DNA from: Alcaligenaceae bacterium
Lineage (GTDB): Bacteria > Pseudomonadota > Gammaproteobacteria > Burkholderiales > Burkholderiaceae_B
Reading direction: 5' to 3'
NCBI GenBank assembly: GCA_013416445.1
Contig: JACCER010000003.1
Coordinates: forward strand, 62,001 to 126,000
DNA: 64,000 nt
In this document: one piece after another, positions 1 to 9,077 of the stretch
Numbering within the stretch: the stretch's first letter is position 1
How the letters are laid out: every line of letters starts with the position of its first letter
Notes under the pieces: model-generated
Seen by the model: only the letters and a program-made list of their open reading frames with translations
Told to the model about the DNA's origin: nothing
Database searches by the model: none
Made by a program: the position numbers and the translations under genes

Positions 1-1272
1 CATTTTGATGGTGTTGGGCGCCAGGCCTAGCAAGGCTTCAGTACGTGCGAACAGTTCGCTGGCAAAGGCAACTTCGTCGGGGCCGTGCATTTTGGGCTTG
101 ACGATGTAAATGGAGCCGCTGCGCGAGTTGCCGCCTTTTTGCAGGTCGTGCATGGCAATCATGGAGGTAAATACGGCGTCGAGTATGCCTTCGGGAATTT
201 CCAGGCCTTGCTCGTCGAGGATGGCCGGGTTGGTCATGAGATGCCCGACGTTACGTATGAACATCAGGGAGCGGCCATGCAGTTTCTGGGTGGCGCCGGC
301 CGGATCGGTGTAGCTGCGGTCGGGGTTCAGGGCGCGCGTAAAAGTGGCGCCGCCTTTGGAGACATCTTCGGTGAGCGTGCCGTTCATCAGGCCCAGCCAG
401 TTGCGGTAGGCAGTGACCTTGTCTTGCGCATCGACGGCGGCGATGGAGTCTTCGCAGTCCATGATGGTGGTGAGCGCCGATTCGAGCAGGACGTCTTTGA
501 TGCCTGCGCTGTCTTGCTTGCCTATGGGGTTGGCCTTGTCGATCTGGATTTCAAAGTGCAGGCCATTATGCTTGAACACCAGCGCTTCGGGTGCGCCGGC
601 ATCGCCACGATAACCCAGGAAAAGCGCTGGTTGCGCCAGGGTGGTGGTTTGCCCATTGTCCAGGCTGACTTGCAATTGCTTGTCAACAACGGCATAAGCC
701 GTGGCGTTGGAATGTGAACCCTGCGCCAGCGGGATGCTGTCATCAAGAAACTTGCGCGCAAAGGCAATGACCTTGCCGCCGCGTACCGGGTTGTAGCCGC
801 CAGCCCGAGTTGCGCCGTCGGCTTCGGAAATGGCGTCGGTGCCGTATAAAGCGTCGTACAGGCTGCCCCAACGTGCATTGGCGGCGTTGAGCGCATAACG
901 GGCGTTGGTAATGGGCACGACCAGTTGCGGGCCGGCTTGCTGGGTGATTTCAGTGTCTATTTTTTCGGTTTTGATGGCGACATTGGCCGGGGCGTCTTTC
1001 AGGTAGCCGATTTCGCGCAGGAAGCCCTGATAGGCGCCGAAGTCGCTGATAGGGCCGGGGTTCTGGCGATACCAGTTGTCGAGTTCGGCCTGGATGCGGT
1101 CGCGCTCCGCCAGGAGTTGTCGGTTCTTGGGCGCCAGGTCGTGGACCAGTTTATCCAAGCCGGACCAGAACGCATCGGAAGCGACCCCTGTGCCGGGCAG
1201 GGCTTCGCGCTCGACAAACTGGTGAAGCTCGGTAGCAACTTGCAGCTTTTTGCATGCGGTTCTAGCGGTCAT
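1..1272 (-). CDS. glcB: Malate synthase G, N-terminal part (cut by window edge)
   Basis: Malate synthase G condenses glyoxylate with acetyl-CoA to give malate in the cytoplasm (glyoxylate shunt, glycolate use). Reading the minus strand from an ATG at 1272 gives 424 codons open to the left edge. The N-terminus ([19 protein letters not shown]) and later stretches such as [37 protein letters not shown] and [20 protein letters not shown] are characteristic of the roughly 720-residue G isoform. The remaining C-terminal part, including the rest of the active site, lies outside. An aceK gene, which controls flux into the glyoxylate shunt, is in the same window at 33-35 kb. Family assignment is firm; only completeness is unknown. 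Confidence 0.95.
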   Translation of the reverse strand, partial: MTARTACKKLQVATELHQFVEREALPGTGVASDAFWSGLDKLVHDLAPKNRQLLAERDRIQAELDNWYRQNPGPISDFGAYQGFLREIGYLKDAPANVAIKTEKIDTEITQQAGPQLVVPITNARYALNAANARWGSLYDALYGTDAISEADGATRAGGYNPVRGGKVIAFARKFLDDSIPLAQGSHSNATAYAVVDKQLQVSLDNGQTTTLAQPALFLGYRGDAGAPEALVFKHNGLHFEIQIDKANPIGKQDSAGIKDVLLESALTTIMDCEDSIAAVDAQDKVTAYRNWLGLMNGTLTEDVSKGGATFTRALNPDRSYTDPAGATQKLHGRSLMFIRNVGHLMTNPAILDEQGLEIPEGILDAVFTSMIAMHDLQKGGNSRSGSIYIVKPKMHGPDEVAFASELFARTEALLGLAPNTIKM

Positions 1273-1594
1273 GAAAAATCCTTGTAGAAAATGAGGGAAA
1301 AATCGGGCGCAAGCAGAGTCGGTTCCTGGGGTGGCGCCTGCTTTTTGTATAGGCGCGGCAAACAGGAACGAGTAGACTATTGTCAGGGCGTATGCCTATT
1401 ATGGCTTGTCGCGTAGCAGGACTCAACACTATCAAAGTGATAAGACCTGGTACTTATAGTACCTAATCGACTAAAAATATGATGGACTCTTGCTATTTTG
1501 AGTAGCAAGTGATGTTTAGGGGTGTGATGGCGGGCCAGGCTGGATCACATTTAATATCCAGCCTGCGTAGCTGTGCCAAGAGCAAGGAAAGATC
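1273..1594. promoter_or_regulatory. Divergent glcB / phhB intergenic region with two short palindromes
   Basis: This 322-base gap separates the divergent starts of glcB and phhB and holds no credible gene. Two short perfect inverted repeats are visible. GGTACT-TAT-AGTACC spans 1449-1463. CTTGCTA and TAGCAAG (7-nt spacer) span 1489-1509. Both sit where promoters of the two genes would be, so they are candidate operators. Which regulator would bind is not determined. A Shine-Dalgarno-like AAGGAAAG lies just upstream of the phhB ATG. Confidence 0.4.
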
Positions 1595-1882
1595 ATGAAC
1601 AACCCATTGAAATTAATCGGTGCGCCATCGGCTTTGCTATTGCTGGAAGGTTGGGCGGCCACAGAGGGGCGCGATGCGATTCATAAAACTTTTATCTTCA
1701 AGAACTTCAACGAGGCGTTCTGTTTCATGGCGGGGGTGGCCATGCAGGCAGAAAAACTGGATCACCATCCCGAATGGACCAACGTCTACAACCGGGTCAG
1801 CGTAACCCTCACTACCCATGACGCCAAAGGCGTTACCGAAAAAGATGTTGCCTTGGCCTTATTCATGGATAAATTGGCCTGA
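1595..1882 (+). CDS. phhB: Pterin-4a-carbinolamine dehydratase
   Basis: A small cytoplasmic enzyme of 95 residues, the normal size of the PCD/DCoH family. It dehydrates 4a-hydroxytetrahydropterin and so recycles the tetrahydropterin cofactor of aromatic amino acid hydroxylases. The family signature is intact: [16 protein letters not shown] around residues 53-68 with the catalytic histidine pair, then a conserved THD and a final acidic region. The ATG is preceded by AAGGAAAG at good spacing. It is convergent with the AEC transporter gene. No phenylalanine hydroxylase gene is seen next to it, so its partner is not known from this window. Some family members are free-standing. Confidence 0.9.
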   Translation: MNNPLKLIGAPSALLLLEGWAATEGRDAIHKTFIFKNFNEAFCFMAGVAMQAEKLDHHPEWTNVYNRVSVTLTTHDAKGVTEKDVALALFMDKLA

Positions 1883-1917
1883 TAAGTTGACGTATCGCAA
1901 TGCCCTGCAAATACCCA

Positions 1918-2850
1918 TTACCCCGTCTGCCAGGCAACCAGCACCGATACCGTTGCCAGCGACAATACCGTTGAAATCAAAATGGCTCGCGACGTGGTTG
2001 CGGGTTCGCGCTCGTATAGCTTGGCCAGCATGAAAGGCCCTGTGCCCACAGGCAAGGCGGCCAGCAGCACCGCTGTGTTGGCCCATAATAAAGGCATCTC
2101 GAATACCCAGCGCACTAAGACAAAAGCAATCAAAGGGTGCAAGAACAACTTCAGCAACACAATGCGCCAGACCGTGGCATGCTGTTTAGCCGGTTCGCCT
2201 TGTGCCAGGAACAAACCTATGGTCACCAAGGCACAAGGGCTGGCCGCAGCCCCGAGCAAGCTCGTAAATTGCTCTACCGCATAAGGCAGGGGCAATCCTG
2301 CGGCGGCAACTGCAATACCTAGCAAAGGTGCCGCCACCAGCGGGTTGCGCAACAGTGACAACAATACCTTGCGGGCAGTGCCCAGCATGCTGGGCGAACC
2401 CAGCAAGTCGATTTCTATCAGCACGATGGAAAAGGCAAACAACACACAGGCGGTGAGCAGGGTGGCGATAATCACCGGTGGCAGGCTTTCCGGGCCGAAA
2501 ACCATCAGGCACAACGGAATTCCCATAAAACCGGCATTCGAATATGACGCGGCCAGGCCTTCGATGCTGGCGTCGGCCAATCGGCCCCGTCGTCGGTGGT
2601 CCAGCCCATACGACACCCCAAACACCGCAGCGATCGCCAGGGCCGATGCCGCCACATAGCCAGGCTGGTTGATCTGTTCCCAGGTTATTTGCGCCATGGC
2701 CTGAAACAGCAAGGCGGGCAGTGCCATCCACACCACGAATTTGTTCAGGCTGTCGACCGCCCCAGCCCCCAGCAAACGCCTGCGCCCGCTTACATACCCG
2801 ATCAGTATCAGTGCAAATAGCGGAAAAACTGCGTTGATAATAATGCTCAA
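1918..2850 (-). CDS. AEC (auxin efflux carrier) family permease
   Basis: An inner-membrane protein of 310 residues with about ten hydrophobic segments, the usual length and layout of bacterial AEC family carriers, which move organic acids such as malate or malonate and related anions. The start region (SIIINAVFPLFALILIGYVSG) and LNKFVVWMALPALLFQAMA are typical of the first two helices. LPVGTGPFMLAKLYEREP near the C-terminus matches the conserved ninth-helix region. The best start is a TTG at 2850 because no ATG lies near; initiation is therefore uncertain. It is divergent from amn. The substrate cannot be told from sequence. Confidence 0.85.
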   Translation of the reverse strand: MSIIINAVFPLFALILIGYVSGRRRLLGAGAVDSLNKFVVWMALPALLFQAMAQITWEQINQPGYVAASALAIAAVFGVSYGLDHRRRGRLADASIEGLAASYSNAGFMGIPLCLMVFGPESLPPVIIATLLTACVLFAFSIVLIEIDLLGSPSMLGTARKVLLSLLRNPLVAAPLLGIAVAAAGLPLPYAVEQFTSLLGAAASPCALVTIGLFLAQGEPAKQHATVWRIVLLKLFLHPLIAFVLVRWVFEMPLLWANTAVLLAALPVGTGPFMLAKLYEREPATTSRAILISTVLSLATVSVLVAWQTG

Positions 2851-3003
2851 GAGGCGTCCAGGCGGTAAAGTGGCGTGTGGCGTATTAAAGCAAATAATTG
2901 TTGTATAAGCAGTACCTGACGTACACAGATGTCACATACGAGGTTTACGTTTAGCGTCATAGTACGCTCTATATATTGTTATTTTGTTTATGGTGGCCCC
3001 GTT

Positions 3004-4503
3004 ATGCTTGATGCGTTGAATACCGATACCCCCACTCTCTTGCCCCCGTTCATTCCCTTTACGGGCTACATGGATGCACGTGCAGCCACAGAGCGGCTGG
3101 TCGAAATCTATGCCAGGAATACGGCCTTTATCCGCGACGGTTTCGCCCAGTACGCGGCCGGAAGCTTCATACCTAAGCAGCGCGTGCGGGCTTATTATCC
3201 GGCCATACGCATCAAGGTCGATACCTACCAGGAAGTCGACAGCCGTCTGTCTTATGGCCATGTGGTCGAGCCTGGCACCTACATGACCACCATTACCCAG
3301 CCCGCTTTGTATTTTGATTATCTGCTTGAGCAGTTAAGCTTGCTGATCAAGAATCACGGTGTACCGGTTGAAATCGGCGAGTCCGATATGCCCATACCGT
3401 TGCACTTTTCATTTACCGACGGCCAGTATGTCGAAGGGACTTATGCTGATACCCTGGGCGACTCTTTAAGAGATCATTTTGATGTGCCCAATCTGGCGGT
3501 CACCGATGATGCCATCGTGAACGGCACCTGGCATGGCAAGCCCGACGAGCCCATGCCGCTCGCGCCCTTTACAGCGCCTCGTGTTGATTATTCCCTGCAC
3601 CGCCTGCAGCACTATACGGCGACGGCGCCACAGCATTTTCAGAATTTCGTGCTGTTTACCAATTATCAGTTCTATATCGACGAGTTCTGCCAATGGGCCA
3701 AAGAAACGCTGGCCTCGGGCGAAGGTGGATACACTGCACTGGTGGAGCCGGGCAATATTGTGACCAGGGCCGGCCCCGAAGCCGAACGCATAGGTGCGCC
3801 CCTGAACCGTGCGCCTCAAATGCCGTCGTATCACCTGGTGCGCGACAAGCACATGGGGATTACGCTGATTAATATCGGGGTGGGGCCGTCCAACGCCAAG
3901 ACGATTACCGATCATGTGGCAGTCTTGCGTCCGTCGGCCTGGTTGATGCTGGGTCACTGCGCGGGGCTGCGCACCACGCAGCGTCTGGGCGACTATGTGC
4001 TGGCGCATGGCTATGTGCGTCAAGATCATGTGCTGGACGATGACTTGCCAAGCTGGGTGCCGGTGCCGCCACTGGCCGAAATCCAGGTTGCGCTGGAACA
4101 GGCCGTGGCTGAAGTGGCTGGGCTGTCGGGCTGGGAACTCAAGAAAATCATGCGTACCGGCACCGTGGCCACCATTGACAACCGCAATTGGGAATTGCGC
4201 GATCACCGCGAGCCGGTGCAGCGTCTGTCGCAGTCGCGCGCCATTGCGCTCGATATGGAGTCCGCCACCATTGCCGCGAATGGCTTTCGCTTTCGTGTGC
4301 CCTACGGCACCTTGCTATGTGTTTCCGACAAGCCCCTGCATGGCGAACTGAAGTTGCCTGGCATGGCCAGCGACTTTTACCGCACCCAGGTGGGCCAGCA
4401 CTTACATATTGGCATTCGCGCATTGGAAAATTTACGCGACATGCCGCGCGAACGCCTGCATTCACGCAAATTGCGCAGCTTTATTGAAACCGCTTTCAAG
4501 TAG
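3004..4503 (+). CDS. amn: AMP nucleosidase
   Basis: Hydrolyses AMP to adenine and ribose 5-phosphate in the cytoplasm, limiting the AMP pool. From the ATG at 3004 the protein has 499 residues, close to the roughly 484 of E. coli Amn. An in-frame upstream ATG at 2929 would add 25 unusual residues and is less likely. The N-terminal AMP-nucleosidase domain is followed by a nucleoside-phosphorylase-like domain. Its signature is visible as MESATIAANGFRFRVPYG and CVSDKPLHGELKLPG in the last 100 residues. The next gene, a deoxyribosyltransferase homologue, starts 11 bases downstream, suggesting a two-gene nucleotide-salvage operon. Confidence 0.93.
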   Translation: MLDALNTDTPTLLPPFIPFTGYMDARAATERLVEIYARNTAFIRDGFAQYAAGSFIPKQRVRAYYPAIRIKVDTYQEVDSRLSYGHVVEPGTYMTTITQPALYFDYLLEQLSLLIKNHGVPVEIGESDMPIPLHFSFTDGQYVEGTYADTLGDSLRDHFDVPNLAVTDDAIVNGTWHGKPDEPMPLAPFTAPRVDYSLHRLQHYTATAPQHFQNFVLFTNYQFYIDEFCQWAKETLASGEGGYTALVEPGNIVTRAGPEAERIGAPLNRAPQMPSYHLVRDKHMGITLINIGVGPSNAKTITDHVAVLRPSAWLMLGHCAGLRTTQRLGDYVLAHGYVRQDHVLDDDLPSWVPVPPLAEIQVALEQAVAEVAGLSGWELKKIMRTGTVATIDNRNWELRDHREPVQRLSQSRAIALDMESATIAANGFRFRVPYGTLLCVSDKPLHGELKLPGMASDFYRTQVGQHLHIGIRALENLRDMPRERLHSRKLRSFIETAFK

Positions 4504-4514
4504 GGGGGCGTGCG

Positions 4515-5033
4515 GTGAAAAAGATTTATCTGGCCGGTTTTGATGTGTTTCGCCCGGATGCTCAAGATTACGGCAAGCAGTTGAAAATGCTTTGCAAGAA
4601 ATATGGCTTCGAAGGTCTTTACCCCTTGGACAATACCGCTCCCAAGGGCTTGACCGCACTTGAAATGGCGCGCTGGATCTACCGCGCCAATATCGCCCTG
4701 ATCGAACAGGCGGATATCCTGATGGCGAATTTGAATGCGTTTCGCGGCTATGAACCAGATTCAGGCACGGTGTTTGAAGTTGGCTATGCTACCGCCTTGA
4801 ACAAACCGGTTTGGGTGTATACCGATCAATATCTTTCCTTGGTGGAGCAGGTGGCGGTGCATAAAGCGCCAGGCACCGGTAACCACGTAGATACCTTGGG
4901 TTATATCGTTGAAGATTTCGGTTTGAATCTGAATTTGATGATAGCGTGCAGCGCCCGTGTGGTGGTGGGTAGCGCTGAAGATTGCTTGCAAGACATAGAT
5001 CCAGCGTTGGTACCAAGAGCTCGAAGTTCGTAG
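4515..5033 (+). CDS. Nucleoside 2-deoxyribosyltransferase family protein
   Basis: A 172-residue cytoplasmic protein with a Rossmann-like NDT fold. The N-terminal MKKIYLAGFDVFRPDA and the central GYEPDSGTVFEVGYATAL (Asp and Glu of the family active site) place it with nucleoside 2-deoxyribosyltransferases, which cleave or exchange the base of deoxynucleosides. The start is GTG at 4515, preceded by a G-rich ribosome-binding region overlapping the end of amn. The pairing with amn supports a role in purine salvage or nucleotide-pool cleaning; the exact substrate is inferred only. Its TAG stop lies inside the left arm of a short inverted repeat (5031-5065). Confidence 0.85.
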   Translation: MKKIYLAGFDVFRPDAQDYGKQLKMLCKKYGFEGLYPLDNTAPKGLTALEMARWIYRANIALIEQADILMANLNAFRGYEPDSGTVFEVGYATALNKPVWVYTDQYLSLVEQVAVHKAPGTGNHVDTLGYIVEDFGLNLNLMIACSARVVVGSAEDCLQDIDPALVPRARSS

Positions 5034-5065
5034 GTCGGGTTAGGCGAGCGCCGTAATCCGACCTA
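5031..5065. repeat. Short inverted repeat, TGTCGRATTA family, convergent gene end
   Basis: Left arm TAGGTCGGGTTA (5031-5042) and right arm TAATCCGACCTA (5054-5065) pair with one G:T. The hairpin exactly fills the gap between two convergent genes. The TAG in each arm is the stop codon of the gene running into it. It belongs to a family with related copies near 24.6, 28.1, 37.9, 43.7 and 55.1 kb. A role as bidirectional terminator is plausible, but there is no strong T tract. Confidence 0.75.
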
Positions 5066-5536
5066 GGGTTTCTTCTTTGGCAGGGCGAGCATGGTGCCGC
5101 GGCATTCCGGGGTGGCGCAAAGACACAGGTATTGCGCACGCAGTTTTTTGGTGATGCGTCCTTCCATGACCAGGCCGTAGTCGTAAAATAATTCCGTGTC
5201 AGCAGGAATATCTACCAATGCCTTGATATACACCCGCTTGCCATTGGCGCTTTCCTGGGCTTCGCAGTTGGGGCCGCAGGAATGGTTGATCCAGCGGGCG
5301 TCGTTGCCCCGGTTGCCGCCATCGATCACTTTGCCGCTGCTAAGCGAAAAGAAAAATGTATGAAAAGGGTCGTCGGGATCGGTGGGGTGCAGTTCATCGG
5401 CCTGTTCCGGCGTAATCCGTTTGCCGCCATATTCGATGATGCGGGTTCCGGCTGGAATGTCGCGCAGGGCGAATACGCCAGTGCCATGCAGGGTAGATTG
5501 TTTAACGATATGCCAGGGTTGGGATGCGCGTGTCAT
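5063..5536 (-). CDS. SET domain-containing protein
   Basis: A 157-residue protein made almost entirely of a SET domain, the fold of lysine methyltransferases. Visible motifs are GTGVFALRDIPAGTRIIEYGG at the N-terminus, NDARWINHSCGPNCE (the NHSC core that binds AdoMet), ELFYDYG, and a post-SET cysteine cluster CLCATPECRGTM. Such short SET proteins are widespread in proteobacteria; their substrates (ribosomal, histone-like or other proteins) are mostly unknown, and none can be read here. It is convergent with the deoxyribosyltransferase gene and divergent from ilvB. The lysine-rich end may be basic for nucleic-acid contact, but this is speculation. Confidence 0.9.
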   Translation of the reverse strand: MTRASQPWHIVKQSTLHGTGVFALRDIPAGTRIIEYGGKRITPEQADELHPTDPDDPFHTFFFSLSSGKVIDGGNRGNDARWINHSCGPNCEAQESANGKRVYIKALVDIPADTELFYDYGLVMEGRITKKLRAQYLCLCATPECRGTMLALPKKKP

Positions 5537-5616
5537 GGGGTGTTTTGGGGGCAGAAGTAAAAAAAGAATAAACTGCTGTAGTATTGATATATCTTATTGC
5601 AATAAAACCAGACGCT

Positions 5617-7365
5617 GTGAATACTATTCTCGAACCCGTCAGCCGAAATGGCGCCCAAGCCCTGCTCCAGACCCTGATCGCCCATGGCGTGGATACCATT
5701 TTTGGTTATCCCGGCGGAGCCGTCCTTCCTTTATATGATGCCTTATATTCCGAACCCCGGATTCGCCATGTGCTGGTCAGGCACGAGCAGGGGGCGATGC
5801 ATGCCGCCGAAGGGTACGCGCGCTCCACCGGCAAGCCCGGTGTTGTGCTGGTAACTTCCGGGCCTGGCATGGCCAATACGGCGTCGGGCCTGCTTGACGC
5901 CATGTGCGACTCCATCCCCGTGTTGTGCATCAGCGGGCAGGTCATGACAGGCGCCATAGGCACCGACGCCTTCCAGGAATGCGACGCCATAGGTATTTCG
6001 CGCCCGGTCACCAAATGGAATGCGCAAATACGGCGCTCCGAAGATGTTGCCGCGTTGGTCGCCAAGGCCTATCACCTGACGACGTCGGGCCGGCCAGGTC
6101 CTGTGTTGCTCGACTTTCCCAAAGATATACAAATGGCCCCGGTGCCCATAGAGGCACCCGTTGCCAATGAAGCTCCCGCATCGGTTGGCGTGGATGCCAA
6201 TGCGCCCTTGGCAGAGGCCGCCGTCAAGCGTGCGGCAGCCCTTATCGCCAATGCCAAGCGACCCGTTTTTTATGGCGGCGGCGGCCTGATCAACTCAGGC
6301 CCGGACGCCTGCCATGCATTTACCAGCCTGGTGCAAGACATGGCCGCGCCCTGCACCCTGACCCTGATGGGGCTGGGCGCTTTTCCCGCGGATGATCCTT
6401 TGTTTGTAGGCATGCTGGGCATGCACGGCACGCTGGAAGCCAACCTGGCCATGCATCATGCCGATCTCATCGTTTGTGTGGGTGCGCGCTTTGATGACCG
6501 CATTACAGGCCGCTTATCTGACTTCTGCCCACACGCCAGCAAAATCCACCTCGATATCGATCCGGCATCTATCAACAAGGTGGTGCGTGCCGACGTGGCC
6601 ATGGTCGGAGACTGTTATCCGTTGCTGCGGGCGTTGCGTCGTGAGCTTGCGCAGTTCGAACTGCCTCCCGCCCGGCTCGACGCCTGGTGGCAGCGCATCA
6701 GCGTTTGGCGTGCCGCCGACTGTCTGAAGGTGACTCCATCGACCGAGCATATCCTGCCCCAGCACCTGATGCAGCGCGTCGATCACGTACTGACTGGTCT
6801 CGATGCCGTTATTTCCACTGATGTCGGGCAGCATCAAATGTGGGCTGCGCAATACATTAAGTTCAACCGCCCCAACCGCTGGCTGACATCCGGTGGTGCA
6901 GGTACTATGGGCTACGGCCTGCCTGCCGCAATAGGCGCGCAAATCGCCCATCCAGATAAACCCGTCGTTTGCATCAGCGGCGATGCCTCGGTACTGATGA
7001 ATATCCAGGAATTGGCCACTGCTACGCAGCATCAAACCCCCGTCAAGGTTGTGCTGTGCAATAACGGCCATATGGGTATGGTGCGCCAATGGCAGGAATT
7101 GATTCACGAAGGCCGCTACAGCCATAGCTACAACGCGTCCCTTCCCGATTTTGTCGCCTTGGCAAAGGCATTTGGCTGGGGAGCGGCTCGTGTCGAAGAC
7201 CCGGCGCAACTGGATGCCGCCCTGGCGGAATGCATGGCCTACGACGGCCCGTATTTCCTGGATGTCGTGGTGTTGGCGCAGGAAAATTGTTTTCCCATGA
7301 TGCCTGCTGGCTATGGGCACCAGCAGGTCATGCTGTCGGAAGACACCTGGTATGTGGAAGACTGA
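5617..7365 (+). CDS. ilvB: Acetolactate synthase large subunit
   Basis: Thiamine-diphosphate enzyme that joins two pyruvates (or pyruvate and 2-ketobutyrate) to give acetohydroxy acids. Motifs in order: [16 protein letters not shown] near the N-terminus, [14 protein letters not shown] with the catalytic Glu, the FAD/central domain, and the TPP-binding [19 protein letters not shown]...[12 protein letters not shown] region. The start is unclear. A GTG at 5617 gives a typical N-terminus and 582 residues; a TTG at 5584 gives 593. No ilvN regulatory subunit or ilvC follows. Instead a TRAP transporter gene begins 96 bases downstream, so this may be a second, catabolic or specialised copy rather than the main biosynthetic enzyme. 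Confidence 0.9.
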   Translation: MNTILEPVSRNGAQALLQTLIAHGVDTIFGYPGGAVLPLYDALYSEPRIRHVLVRHEQGAMHAAEGYARSTGKPGVVLVTSGPGMANTASGLLDAMCDSIPVLCISGQVMTGAIGTDAFQECDAIGISRPVTKWNAQIRRSEDVAALVAKAYHLTTSGRPGPVLLDFPKDIQMAPVPIEAPVANEAPASVGVDANAPLAEAAVKRAAALIANAKRPVFYGGGGLINSGPDACHAFTSLVQDMAAPCTLTLMGLGAFPADDPLFVGMLGMHGTLEANLAMHHADLIVCVGARFDDRITGRLSDFCPHASKIHLDIDPASINKVVRADVAMVGDCYPLLRALRRELAQFELPPARLDAWWQRISVWRAADCLKVTPSTEHILPQHLMQRVDHVLTGLDAVISTDVGQHQMWAAQYIKFNRPNRWLTSGGAGTMGYGLPAAIGAQIAHPDKPVVCISGDASVLMNIQELATATQHQTPVKVVLCNNGHMGMVRQWQELIHEGRYSHSYNASLPDFVALAKAFGWGAARVEDPAQLDAALAECMAYDGPYFLDVVVLAQENCFPMMPAGYGHQQVMLSEDTWYVED

Positions 7366-7461
7366 AAAACTAAAGTAAATCCCAGTATTATTAATGTTTT
7401 GATTGATGTATAAATACCCGTTCGTTTTTTATATTTATCATTTATAAAGTTCAGAGAAAAA

Positions 7462-8442
7462 ATGCGTACAACCTGGTTTTCCAAGTGCCTGATGGCTGTT
7501 TCAATTGCTGGCGTTTTTGCCGCTGCGCCTGCCATGGCCGATACTACTTTGAAAATGGCTTATGCCTTATCAACCAATTCGCACTACGGTGCGGGTGCCG
7601 ACGCATTTTCCAAGTCACTTGAAAACAGTACTGGCGGGCAGTTCAAGGTGCAGCAGTTCGCCAACAGCGCCCTGGGCGGTGAACGCGAAGTCATCGAAGG
7701 CTTGCAACTGGGCACCATCGATGCGGCTATTGTGTCTACCGGCGCCACCCTGAATTTCGTACCCAAAACTGGTGTTTTCGATATTCCTTTCCTGTTTCGC
7801 GACCTGGCCCACGCGCGCAAGGTGCTTGATGGCGATATCGGCCAGAAAATGCTGGCTGAATTCCCCAAACGCGGGCTGGTTGCCCTGGCCTGGGGCGAAC
7901 AAGGCTTTCGTCAGCTGACCAATAACGTGCGGCCAGTGGTCACGCCTGCCGATGCCAAGGGCCTGAAAATCCGCACCACCGAAAACCCCATCCACATTGC
8001 CGCGTTTCGCCAGCTGGGCGTGCTGGCCACCCCTATGGCCTGGCCTGAGGTCGCCACGGCCTTGCAGCAAGGCACCATCGATGGCCAGGAAAACCCGATG
8101 TCGGTGATAGTGTCGGCCAAGCTGCCCCAGTTGCAAAAATACCTATCGCTTACGGCGCACGTCTATGGCCCTGCGCTGGTGCTGATGGCTCCTGGCGTTT
8201 ACGATGGCTTGTCCGATGCTGATAAAGCCAAGTTCAAGACGGCGGGTCACGATGCGGCCATTGCCATGCGTGGCTACGTCGATGCCATTGAAACCAGCGG
8301 TCTCGAAGAAGTCAAAAAGCAAGGTATGCAGGTCAATACGGTTGACCATGCCGCTTTTGTGAAAGCTGTCGAGCCCGTTTACCCGCAATACTACAAACAG
8401 TTCGGCAAAGAGCTGGTCGAGTCCATTCGCGACACCAAGTAA
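7462..8442 (+). CDS. dctP: TRAP transporter substrate-binding protein (DctP family)
   Basis: Periplasmic binding protein of a tripartite ATP-independent transporter. It is 326 residues long with a clear Sec signal peptide (hydrophobic stretch then AAPAMADTT, cleavage after about residue 26). The DctP family core is visible: GGEREVIEGLQLGTIDAA, the arginine-containing LKIRTTENP substrate-clamp region and GTIDGQENP. It is the first gene of a dctP-dctQ-dctM set that encodes a Na+-driven importer for an organic acid; the ligand is not deducible. A strong hairpin (8476-8497) follows it, which could make this gene more abundantly expressed than the membrane subunits. Confidence 0.93.
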   Translation: MRTTWFSKCLMAVSIAGVFAAAPAMADTTLKMAYALSTNSHYGAGADAFSKSLENSTGGQFKVQQFANSALGGEREVIEGLQLGTIDAAIVSTGATLNFVPKTGVFDIPFLFRDLAHARKVLDGDIGQKMLAEFPKRGLVALAWGEQGFRQLTNNVRPVVTPADAKGLKIRTTENPIHIAAFRQLGVLATPMAWPEVATALQQGTIDGQENPMSVIVSAKLPQLQKYLSLTAHVYGPALVLMAPGVYDGLSDADKAKFKTAGHDAAIAMRGYVDAIETSGLEEVKKQGMQVNTVDHAAFVKAVEPVYPQYYKQFGKELVESIRDTK

Positions 8443-8475
8443 GTCGTCGGCAGCCGCCGCGCAGTATGCTTTTTT

Positions 8476-8497
8476 GGGCTGACGCTTGCGTCAGCCC
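8476..8497 (+). terminator. Hairpin between dctP and dctQ (attenuating terminator)
   Basis: GGGCTGACGC and GCGTCAGCCC form a perfect stem with essentially a two-base loop in 22 bases, followed by TTGTTTGTTT. It lies 33 bases past the dctP stop and 33 bases before the dctQ start. An intercistronic terminator of this kind commonly lets only part of transcription continue into the permease genes. Confidence 0.7.
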
Positions 8498-8530
8498 TTG
8501 TTTGTTTAAGCCCTATCAACAGGACAAGTC

Positions 8531-9025
8531 GTGCCTATCATCCACCTTATAGACCGCTCATTATTCCGGTTTATATCTGTAATAACCCAACTGCTTTTGC
8601 TGTCGGCCGTGGCCGCCGGTTTTTACCAGGTGCTGGCCCGGTTTGTCCTTGAAACACCCGCCGACTGGAGCGAGGCCTGGACACGCGCCGCGCTGATCTG
8701 GACGGTGATGCTTGGTGTTGCACTGGCCTTTCGCCAGGGCGCCATGCTAAGCGTGGAAATGCTGCACAGCATGCTGGCGCCGCGCAACAAGCGCTGGCTG
8801 GAACATCTTATCTTGTGCATTTGCGTCAGCTTTCTGGGTTTCATGGCCTGGGCGGGTGGCCAAATGACATGGCGGGTGCGGTTTCAGACTATGCCCAGTC
8901 TTGATATGTCGATTTCCTGGATTTATATTTCCATTCCCATAGGCATGGTCCTGGCCATGCTGGCGGTTATCGCGCACTGGGCCGAGGGGCCACGGCGGGC
9001 GGTGGTCGACGACACCGTTATCTGA
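8531..9025 (+). CDS. dctQ: TRAP transporter small permease (DctQ family)
   Basis: Inner-membrane subunit of 164 residues with four hydrophobic helices, as expected for DctQ, which joins the large permease in the TRAP complex. The family-typical RFVLETPADWSEAWTRAALIW and the start of helix 3 (LILCICVSFLGFMAWAGG) are visible. Translation begins at GTG 8531, preceded by AACAGGACAA as a ribosome-binding site. It sits between dctP and dctM with 88 and 52 base gaps, in the normal gene order. Assignment is firm from both sequence and context. Confidence 0.9.
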   Translation: MPIIHLIDRSLFRFISVITQLLLLSAVAAGFYQVLARFVLETPADWSEAWTRAALIWTVMLGVALAFRQGAMLSVEMLHSMLAPRNKRWLEHLILCICVSFLGFMAWAGGQMTWRVRFQTMPSLDMSISWIYISIPIGMVLAMLAVIAHWAEGPRRAVVDDTVI

Positions 9026-9077
9026 CCCACTTCGGATTCTCAGCTAACAAATATATGCCAATACGCCAGGTGAACGA

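Noticed and set aside
5537-5616. Leader peptide or riboswitch before ilvB
   Set aside because: The region is only 80 bases, shares space with the divergent SET gene promoter, and shows no branched-chain codon run or terminator.
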